From: Cordilura impudica
Lineage: Eukaryota > Arthropoda > Insecta > Diptera > Scathophagidae
Length of the DNA: 64,000 nt
Assembly (NCBI GenBank): GCA_963682025.1
Contig: OY821518.1
Coordinates: forward strand, 230,683,348-230,747,347
Reading direction: 5' to 3'
Position 1 is the stretch's first letter, and every line of letters begins with the position of its first letter. The translations under genes and the position numbers were made by a program. Of this stretch, positions 55,875-64,000 are shown piece after piece. The notes beneath the pieces were generated by a model. That model ran no database searches, was not told the DNA's origin, and was given only the letters and a program-made list of their open reading frames with translations.

Positions 55875-56954
55875 TGTTCATTATTCATTTGGACGTATTG
55901 TGTATTGTGCTATTTATTTGGTATATTTAAAACAATTTCGAGAATTTTAATGTTCATCAGAAAGATCACTAGACATGGGAAACTCTTCGCCTCGTAATCC
56001 TCCAATAATGATAGTTCATCGTAGTCTTGAGCTTCCTGTTCTTTGCCATCTACTTCCATCTGCTTTGTCCTTTTTTTTTTTTGAAATTTTCGGCTTCAAA
56101 TATATATTTTCGAGCCAGCAAATTTCTGCTATTACGGTATCCGCAGTGCTTTTTGATACTGATTTGCCCATTCTTCGCTATCGTAGCTGAAAACAGGTGT
56201 AGTTTCATGACTAGTCGCAAAGAGTTTATTTTGCACATGTTTTTTGTCACTGGAACGTCAGCTGAACTAATTTTTGTGGGTTGGGTACAAGGAACGGGTT
56301 GGTATTTGAAAAATTTTTTTTTTCCGATTCATCCTTGAAGCATATCTCTACGTGTGTAGCAATGTTTGCCAATTGAGAAGATATTTATAAAATGATATGC
56401 ATACTGAATTGGGTGCAAATTTCTTACTTCCAATAACTTTTATTATTAAGAGTACATCTTCTTCGCTTTGATGTAAAAGTATCGCAACAATAACAAAAAG
56501 TGTTTATATCACCTTTTCACTCATCCATTTTCGCTCTTTATAAACCGTTTTAATAGATTTTTTTTTTGTTTAGAATATCTTTGAATAACTTTATTAAACT
56601 ATTGTTTCACTTCACTAATTCATTAAAAATTTATACACGAAAACAAATTAATTTGTTTCAAATGTATTTGTTTGCGCGGTCGCAAAAATGTCAAAAACTA
56701 GACAAAATAACAACAAAATATTAAATTAAAATATTTAAATCAGCAACACAAGAAATGCAAAAATAACAATGAAAGTTTAAAAAAAATTAAATAAGAGTAT
56801 TGCATTGATATGTTCACAAAAGTTCTTTGGCTTTACCATGGCTACAATTTTGGAAAATATTGTTAGCGAGATATTAGAAGTGCCTGTAAGTTATGCAGAA
56901 AAAAGTGAAAATAAAAATGGATTTTTCTATATTTTAAAAAAAGAAAAAAAATTG
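55875..56954. other. no recognised gene
   Basis: Mildly AT-rich with overlapping short open frames (55975-56338) that match nothing known to me. No repeats with partners in the window. Confidence 0.4.
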
Positions 56955-57300
56955 TTAGTTATAGCCCCCATATAAAGCTGCCTCCCGAACTTCACTTAAA
57001 CCTATCAACTACAAAAGTATTGAACAGATTTTTCTCAAATTTCGTTTGTATACGTTTTTGCAAAAAAGTATCGATTTTGCCAAATATGGTCAGGAGCGTT
57101 CCATTTTCTGACCTAGTTTCCATATAAATTTTGCATCCAATATGAACTTTTTCATATCCGAAGGAAAAAAAATTAATGACAATGCCACTAAAATTTGGTT
57201 TATGCTTTTTTATCTAATTACTTGGACTTACGATATAAGGTATACGCATGGCATATGATATCGTAGATTCGGTCTAGACCGACTATAATTTTCTTATTTG
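56955..57300 (-). repeat. inverted partial copy of the 767-bp repeat family
   Basis: Reversed, it begins AAGAAAATTATAGTCGGTCT and continues ATGAAAAAGTTCATATTGGA and AGTTCGGGAGGCAGCTTTAT as in 53012-53345. The far half is missing. Confidence 0.8.
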
Positions 57301-57384
57301 GTTTAGAATATTTTAGTACTCTTCGAAAGTGATTAACCTGATTTTGTGAAAATAAAGCATCAGAGAAAATAATCTAACTCATAA

Positions 57385-58690
57385 AAACCAAGTGACTGTG
57401 CGCGACTTTGCGTGACTCCGTGACTGTGCGTGACTTTGCGTGACTATTTTAAAATTAATCTTTGGTCACAAGTCTATGGACCAAGCTTAAAATGGATTGG
57501 ATAAGGGGAAATGGGGTTTAAATTACTACGTGAATGTGCATGACTATGCGTGACTGTGCGTGAATATGTCAAAGTTAATCTCTTTTCAGAGCAAGTATAT
57601 CGACCAAGTTTCAGATCGGTCGGATAAGGGAAAATGGTTTTAAGTCCCTCCGCGACTGTGCTTGACTATGCGTCATTGGTCGCGATTATGTCAAAGTTAA
57701 TCTTTTATTCACAGCAAATAGTCAAAGTTTCAGATCGATCGGATAAGGGGAAGTGAGGTTTTAATCTCTTCGTGACTGTGCGTGACTATGCATGACTGTG
57801 CGTGAACATGTCAAAGTTAATCTTTTTTCACGGCAAGTGTACGGACCAAGTCAGATCGATCGGATGAGGGGAATAGATATTTAAATTACTCCGTGACTGT
57901 GCGTGAGTGTCCCAAAGTTAATCTCTAGTCACAACAAGACTATGGGCCAAGTTTCAGATCAATTGGATAAGGGGGAATGGGGTTGCTCCTTAAAGACAGA
58001 CAGCCAGAGAGTATGAGTTAAGCGAAAGAGTTTAAACAATCTAACCCATAAAAACAAAATTATTATTAACACTCTTTCTTTCCTTATGCATATGACTTTT
58101 GAATATCTCCGTGATTGTGCGTGACTGTGTGTGACTTAAAACTAATCCTAAAACTAATCTTTGGCCACAACAAGGCTATGGACAAAGTTTTAGATCCATC
58201 GGATGAGGGGAATCCGTTTTAAATCTCTCCGTGACTGTGCGTGACTAAGTTAAAGTTAATCTTTTTTTCACAGCAAGTATATCGACCAAGTTTCAGTTCG
58301 ATCGGATAAGGGTAAATAACATTTAGATCACTCCGTGACTATGCATGACTATGCGTGCCTGTGCGTGACTTAGTCAAAGTTAATCTTTTTGCACAGCAGG
58401 TGTATGGACCAAGTTGCAAATCGATCGGATTAGGGGAAATTACATTTAGAACACTTCGTGACTGTGCGTGACCATGCGTGACAGTGCGTGACTAAGTCAA
58501 AGTTAATCTTTTTTTCACAGCAAGTGTATGTACCAAGTTTCAGATCGATCGGATGAGGGAAAATGACATTTATATCACTCCGTGACTGTGCGTGACTGTG
58601 CGTGACTGCCCCAAAATTAATCTGTAGTCACAACAAGGCTATGGGCCAAGTTTCAGATCAATTGGATAAGGGGGAATGGGGTTTCCCCAC
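57385..58690. repeat. satellite-like array, about 10 units of 115-130 bp
   Basis: Each unit has a run of GTGACTGTGCGTGACTATGC sub-repeats, then CAAAGTTAATCTTTTTTCAC, AAGTGTATGGACCAAGTTTC and AGATCGATCGGATAAGGGGA. Unit starts are near 57413, 57540, 57645, 57768, 57890, 58109, 58235, 58330, 58455 and 58578. The unit contains a ten-base nested period (GTGACTRTGC). A second block lies at 61325-61680, with the same right flank. Confidence 0.9.
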
Positions 58691-59787
58691 GACAGACAGA
58701 GAGATTGAGTTAAAAGAAAAAGTTAAAAAAATTTGTTTCATAACATAATTTTTTTGATAAAATCAATTTTAGCGACCCCGTACATACTTCCAAATAACAA
58801 AAAACAATTTTGTTGAAACTCCCTAATGATAGGTCAAGAAATGGTCTAAAATTTTCGTTAGATTTTCATGTATTTCGATGTGATAGAACAATTAAGAACA
58901 ATTTAATTTGCATAACTGTATAAAAATAAAAGTTAAAAATAAAAATACGAACGTTTGGCATTAATTGAATTTCGCTGGTGTAATTTTCTGTTATAGGATT
59001 GTGTTAATGAAGTTAAATGTGCATGTATGGGTTGTATATTGTGTGTACGTACGAGTCTACATATGTATTTGGCAATTGTTTGCATGCACGCCATATAGAC
59101 AGATTACCATGAATTCAGAACGGAAATGAAATCGCACAGAAATGCCCTTGAAATGTACACATCATACTTCTTTAGTATTTCAAATAAAGCGAGGTATGTT
59201 GTTTTTATTTTCGTAACAAAACCGCCTGCCGGACTACGACTACAGGACGTGTAACGTCATTAAATTAAGCAGAACAGAACAGAAGACGGACATAAAGAAA
59301 TTATACACCAAACGATTAAACATGAAATGTGTATTGTATGGATATGTGTCGGCTCAAAAAGTTTCACGCAATTCTCGTTCACTCATTCATGTAGACAAAA
59401 AACATGGCAGCTCTCATTCTGAAAAGCCAAAATCCATGAAGTAATAAAGTTTATGTAACTAATTATTTCTAAATATAAAAAACTGTTTCGTCATTTTAAG
59501 GCTGACCACCACCCATCTATAATCACAAACTCATTTCTCTATTTCGTTCTCCATTCATATGCGAGGTTATTTTTGAATACTATGCCAAAGTTTTTTTTAT
59601 TTTAATGTACTCTTGTACTTAGGAGCATTAGGGAATACTTATTTGAAACACGATCGTCATCTGAATCCATAACTGACATGAATAATGAGGAATCGGACGC
59701 TCTTGAACGTATAAATTTTACAAATATCGAAACAAACTTTCAAGTGTCTAGATTTAAAAAGAACTATTTATGGTACTTATTTATCTA
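58691..59787. other. unique DNA after the satellite
   Basis: 58691-58870 (GACAGACAGAGAGATTGAGT, GTACATACTTCCAAATAACA) is shared with 61650-61830 and belongs to the satellite-bearing element. The remainder to 59787 shows no gene. Confidence 0.5.
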
Positions 59788-60378
59788 CTAGATGTTTTTA
59801 ACCTGTCTTGCCCAGGATCCAAAGGCCTTTGACTTGAAAAATGGTTCACTATGCTTACCAGGCGCTGAGTACTTAGCCCCAATGAGCAAATTCTTAAAAA
59901 AAAAAAATAACTTTCTCCCCAAAAATTTTTACGGGATTGGGGAATTTGTTCATGATGAAATAATTCTCCAATGTTTACGTTTTTTGGGGAGTAAATAAAT
60001 TCATTTTTTATTTCAATTTAAAATTTTTTGATTTTGTACGTTGTCAACAATAATTCTTTTTAACATTTTTTGATTTTTTAATTTAGAATTTTTTTTATAA
60101 GACGCTACAGCAAAAATGCTTCAAAAATAAGCTGCGAAACCGCTTAGTTTTATTTTTAAGTTAATTTATTTTGTAAACATCAAATATAACGGAATCGTTT
60201 GCAAATTAAAGGAATCAGAACTTTTAAAAAGTGAATTAATTCCTTCAATAAGTGATCAACATTGAGCAGAGACGTCAAATTCATAGAAGTTTCAAAAATG
60301 GAAAATGAGTGCGACGTTTAAAATTGTGACGCAAGTTTGCTTTAAGCAACTGCTTATAGTACATGTATAGTAATTATT

Positions 60379-61102
60379 ATTAATTTCCCGAACACAATTT
60401 CCCGAAATTACAATTTCCCGAACACAATTCCCCGAAATGACAATTTCCCGAAATTACAATTTCCCGAAATTACAATTACCCGAACACAATTTCCCGAAAA
60501 TATAAACTAGAATTTCCCGAAATTACTATTTCTTCAAATAGCTTGTTGATGGCATTTCCGAAACAATACCACCAAAAATTCCGGCCGAAGCGCGAGCAAT
60601 CAGTTCATGACGACTTGATGTAGTGGTCCGGGCAAGATCTTTCAGCTCATTAACGATTTTTTCTTTAGCAGTGAGCGTTATCCGTCGGGAGGTCTGAATA
60701 TCGAAGTGTTCAAAGTCACAATGAAAAAATAAGCGTATGACACTCCAATAAATAGGTCCGGATGACGAGGGAGGGTGGAAGAGAAAGGGCGCGGTGCGGG
60801 GTGGGGGAATTATTTTTTCGAGAAGTCGTATACTCGGGAAATTGTTTTTTCGAGAAATCGTATGCAGCATGTTTATTTTATGGGGGAAATCAAGAATATA
60901 TGGGAAGTTGTAAACTAAAAATAGGGAAATTGTTTTCGGGAAATTGTTTTCGGGAAATTGTAATTTCGGGAAATTGTTTTCGGGAAATTGTAATTTCGGG
61001 AAATTGTTTTCGGGAAATTGTAATTTCGGGAAATTGTTTTCGGGAAATTGTAATTTCGGGAAATTGTTTTCGGGAAATTGTTTTCGGGAAATTTTCCGCA
61101 GA
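60379..61102 (-). mobile_element. Foldback/MULE-like element with arrays as inverted arms
   Basis: The left arm (60385-60535) is made of AATTTCCCGAAATTACAATT-type repeats and the right arm (60925-61095) of the inverse in a regular 30-bp period (CGGGAAATTGTTTTCGGGAAA followed by TTGTAATTT). Flanks GTAATTATT (60370-60378) and GGAATTATT (61103-61111) match at 8 of 9, and copy A of the Helitron shows the uninterrupted site, so a 9-bp target duplication is likely. Between the arms lies a fragment of a MULE-type gene. Drosophila Foldback elements have 31-bp tandem repeats in inverted arms and an NOF/MULE partner, so this is the same kind of element. Confidence 0.8.
60526..60790 (-). pseudogene. MULE-type transposase N-terminal fragment
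   Basis: The minus-strand frame, ending at 60526, reads FHCDFEHFDIQTSRRITLTA, KEKIVNELKDLARTTTSSRH and ELIARASAGIFGGIVSEMPS. From memory this resembles the region after the FLYWCH zinc finger of MULE transposases (helical, before the LPSxSxLKR segment). The frame is open right through the upstream arm of the element only because the 30-bp repeats have no stops. No catalytic part is present. Confidence 0.5.
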
Positions 61103-61324
61103 GGAATTATTGCACATACGTAGATAAAATTTATCATAAGACTTTCACTGAGCTGTTCCGCGAGCGAGTCGCGTCCGCATCCGCATTTTTTTTTAATTTG
61201 GGGAATTTGTTCATCGTGAAGTTATTCCACAATTTTTTGGGTAAGTACTCAGCGCCTGCTTACCATTACAACTAACTATGTAGCGCCCGCGTCAGCGCGC
61301 CGCTTCCGCGCACCGAAATGATGC

Positions 61325-61887
61325 TATTGAAAAGAATACAGATCGATCGATCGGATAAGGGGAAATGGGTTTTAAATCGCTCCGTGACTGTGTGTGACCA
61401 TGCGTGACTATGCGTGACCAGGTCAAAGTTAATCTTTTTTCACAGCAAGTGTATGGACCAAGTTTCAGATGGATTGGATGAGGGGAAATGATATTTAGAG
61501 CACTCCGTGACTGTGCGTCACCACGCGTGACTAACCCAAAATTAATCTGTAATCACAACAAGACCACGCAGGACTAACCCAAAATTAATCTGTAACCACA
61601 ACAAGACTATGGGCCAAGTTTCAGACCAATTGGAAAAGGGGGAATGGGGTTGCCCCACGACATACAGAGAGATTGAGTTAAAAGAATGAGTTTAAAAAAT
61701 TTGTTTCATAACATAATTTTTTGGATAAAATCAATTTTGGCGACCCTGTACATACTTCCAAAACACAAAAAACAATTTTGTTGAAACACCCTAATGATAG
61801 GTCGAGAAATGGTCAGATTCAAATCATACGGATTAAGGTCATTAATAGACATTGGAAATAGGTTTTAACTAAATTTCCGTTAGACTC
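61325..61887. repeat. second block of the 57.4-kb satellite element
   Basis: Starts GATCGATCGATCGGATAAGG and carries about 2-3 units with TCCGTGACTGTG and GGTCAAAGTTAATCTTTTTT, then the flank AGAGAGATTGAGTTAAAAGA. It is bracketed by a direct duplication of about 90 bp (61249-61341 and 61888-61970, CAGCGCCTGCTTxCCATTAC). Confidence 0.85.
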
Positions 61888-62739
61888 AGCGCCTGCTTCC
61901 CATTACAACTAACTATGTAGCGTTCGCGTCAGTGCGCCGCTTCCGCACACCGAAATAAAGAATACAGATTTTAAATGCATTTATTTTAGAACAGATATTG
62001 AGAGCATTATGCAAATTTTCACTTAATAAATATTTAACAAAATTCATTAAATAAAAATAAGTAAAAATTTAAGAATGAATTTGAGGAGTAAGTTAATTTT
62101 TTTATTTCGTTTAAAAACAAAATTGGGAGTTTGTTAATTTCTTTTAGAGACCTTTTTTTAAATTTGGGCAATTTGTTCATCGTGAAGTTATTCCCGTGTG
62201 TACCAAATTTCAGAGAAATCCGTTTAAAAATATAAATTTGTATAGTGAACAAATATACCAAACAATAGAAAATTAAGTTTGTATGAAAAGTGGCCATAAA
62301 AGTAGGCGTGGCCGGCAAAAATCATACGGCCACCTCCCCTGGAGTATGTACTAAATGTCGGAGAAAGCTGTTGAAAAATAAAAATTAGTATAGTGAACAA
62401 ATATACCAAAAACCAGAAAATGTATTTTATAAAAAAGTGAGCGTCCATTGTAAAACTCTTTAATTCCATAATGTTTAATGCCCGTTTTCCACATTCAAAA
62501 GTTTTAAAAAGTCAATATATCAAAAAAAAAAAAAAAAAAAAATACAGTAATTCCATCAACACTAAAGGCTAGAGTACCCAAGCGTAGCCGTAACTTACGA
62601 AGGACGTAGATGTATCACATGTTTACCATTTGCTAAATAAAATTATTGAAAAGGAAATATAAAAGGTAGTGTATTTTTTAGTGTATTTTTTATTTTTTTG
62701 TAAAAAGTTCTAGTGTGTTTTCTAAATATGTGCAAAATA

Positions 62740-62950
62740 TATGTTAAGCTTAAGGAAAAGATACGACGAACACCAAAATGGTGCGTTCGTCCAATAAACA
62801 AAGATTGGGTCACTAGTGATTTCCACCGGAAGTTTTTTGCCAATATAAAAAATATGGACCAGCAACAGTTTTCTAAACATACTCGTATGTCAAGAACTGT
62901 ATTTGATTTACAACAAATTAAACTGTTCGTCATCCATTATTTAATTAGTT
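62740..62950 (+). pseudogene. PIF/Harbinger transposase N-terminal fragment (HARBI1-like)
   Basis: RRTPKWCVRPINKDWVTSDF and KNMDQQQFSKHTRMSRTVFD (about 62770-62910) match the start of HARBI1-type nucleases (WVRPIN, then F-RMS/T-F). The rest of the DDE domain is absent. It may be the first exon of a decayed Harbinger element; no ends found. Confidence 0.6.
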
Positions 62951-62964
62951 TTTATGGTTTTTAG

Positions 62965-64000
62965 TTTACATAGGCCCCTTTTGTTTTCTAATCTAATTTC
63001 AACAGAAGCTAACGATACGATATGTTTAGCTTAAGGGGGGGAGGTTTTAAAATCTTCTTTCATTCCTTTTTCTAAATGCACAACATGTCGAGAGTGTTTT
63101 GTCAAAATTTCAAGTAGAGCGGGCCAAAACATAAGAATATACAACGCTTTCAGCGACCAGCCTCAAACAGTATTTAGTATATAAATCAGTTTTTAAAAAA
63201 CTTTAAATCGATTTTCTCGCACATATATGTTCGAAGTCCGTGAACATCATAACTCAAAATCTACTTGACCGATTCTTTTACACACTATATCTACACATAA
63301 ATCATCAGCTAACCACTAAGAGTTTTTTTTATATTCCATTCTCTTCCCCATTTTTTAACAACAAATTCCCGAAATTATATAGCACAATCGTGTTTTTCAC
63401 TTCAAAATGCTGCCAAAAAATAAAAAAAAATAAATAAAAAAAAAAAAATTAAAAAAAACTCTTCGTCACTACCTCAGGCAATATGTCACCTTTTAAACGC
63501 ATTTCGATTTTTTTTATTTCACATGATCCGGTAACGAGCTATGATGTTCACCACAAAACAACAACGCCTCCGGAGATTCGCAGTCACGGACCTATTTATT
63601 AAAAATTTTAATTGAAAATTATTTCAAAGATTCTTTTGAGGACAGTGTACACTCTACGAGGTATTGTTTACGTTAAGCTAAATGAAAATGAAGAACCCAT
63701 TAATATTATTTCTCCAGATCAACTGAAGCAGTTTTTTCGTTCTACTCCATAAATTTTACTTGTTTATTATATAATAATTTTTTGCATGTTTGTCTCTTCA
63801 TTCAATATTTTTTCAATTGTTTTGTCATTATTAAACAATTATATGACCTTCATATTTTATCTGATTTCCAATATTGGTTATTTTTTTAAATTTTTTAATT
63901 TTCTGGATGTTTCTTTTAGCATTGCACATTTTAATATACGCTCTCGTGGTTTTTAACAGTGATGAACGTGGAAGAACCAAAGACTTGACAATGCATATGG
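62965..64000. other. no recognised feature
   Basis: AT-rich, with A-rich runs near 63410-63460 and 62520-62545. No gene, no repeat partner in the window. Confidence 0.4.

Larger units (their letters stand above)
59788..62446 (-). mobile_element. Helitron copy C, 5-prime truncated, with nested insertions
   Basis: On the minus strand it ends GACAGGTTAAAAACATCTAG at 59788, preceded by a weakened stem; the host base after CTAG is T. It follows copy A in order: CCCCAATG motifs, AAAATGCTTCAAAAATAAGC, GTCGCGTCCGC, CGCCGCTTCCGCGCACCGAA, then two 158-bp units (62150-62446). The sequence stops abruptly inside a unit near 62446, so the 5-prime TC end is lost. Inside are a Foldback-like element (60379-61102) and a satellite block (61325-61887) flanked by a direct duplication. 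Confidence 0.75.

Noticed and set aside
60889..61137. Long open frame with repeated NFPKLQFPE peptide
   Set aside because: The peptide is only the translation of the 30-bp DNA repeats, which lack stops in this frame; no evidence of a protein.

Overview
The window looks like a piece of an AT-rich, transposon-dense chromosome arm of a brachyceran (higher) fly. The evidence is one spliced animal gene with GT-AG introns, mariner/Tc1/rosa/Transib/Helitron/jockey-like elements, and fly-type interspersed repeats with CGGACGGA and TAGTGGTATAGGG motifs. No bacterial-type operons, rRNA, tRNA or CRISPR arrays were seen. The species cannot be fixed from the sequence.

The only host gene I can assemble is on the minus strand, 42839 down to 20240. 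Twelve coding exons join in frame (2562 nt, 853 codons plus stop) into a type II single-pass membrane protein of the dipeptidyl peptidase IV family. The nucleophile motif reads GWGYGG instead of GWSYGG, while the Asp and His of the triad remain, so it is a catalytically silent DPP6/DPP10-type protein. Its last intron (12.8 kb) and fifth intron (6.5 kb) are filled with mobile elements.

Region by region: 1-3480 AT-rich, no recognised gene; 3500-5645 a broken copy of an arthropod gene family carrying the HGERFHQ motif, interrupted by a hAT-like element; 6390-9270 a Tc1 copy split by a Helitron; 9441-9693 a Harbinger-type MITE; 11.2-14.3 kb MITE, Tc1 and mariner relics; 14310-17173 a DNA transposon of a family I cannot name, itself split by a rosa (DD41D) element; 17.2-17.9 kb another Tc1; 20.2-42.8 kb the dipeptidyl peptidase gene with, inside its introns, an RTE-like LINE (22.1-25.3 kb), a jockey-like LINE (26.7-28.1 kb), Transib copy 1 (28220-31477), a 1.3 kb TTAAAAA heptanucleotide array (36.8-38.15 kb), a further LINE, a MITE, a hAT relic and a rosa relic. 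Downstream are two Helitrons in head-to-tail tandem (about 44.6-48.4 kb), a nearly full rosa element (49663-50949), Transib copy 2 (51731-55869, with a 767 bp retroposed repeat inside), a 125 bp satellite (57.4-58.7 kb), and a third Helitron (59.8-62.4 kb) that contains a Foldback/MULE-like element and a second satellite block. A Harbinger transposase fragment lies near 62.8 kb.

The most notable system is the Transib pair. Both copies keep termini that read like V(D)J recombination signals (CACAGTG-type heptamer, 22-24 bp spacer, CAAAAATC-type nonamer), and both transposases keep RAG1-like zinc and catalytic motifs, but each seems to have lost the second catalytic Asp.
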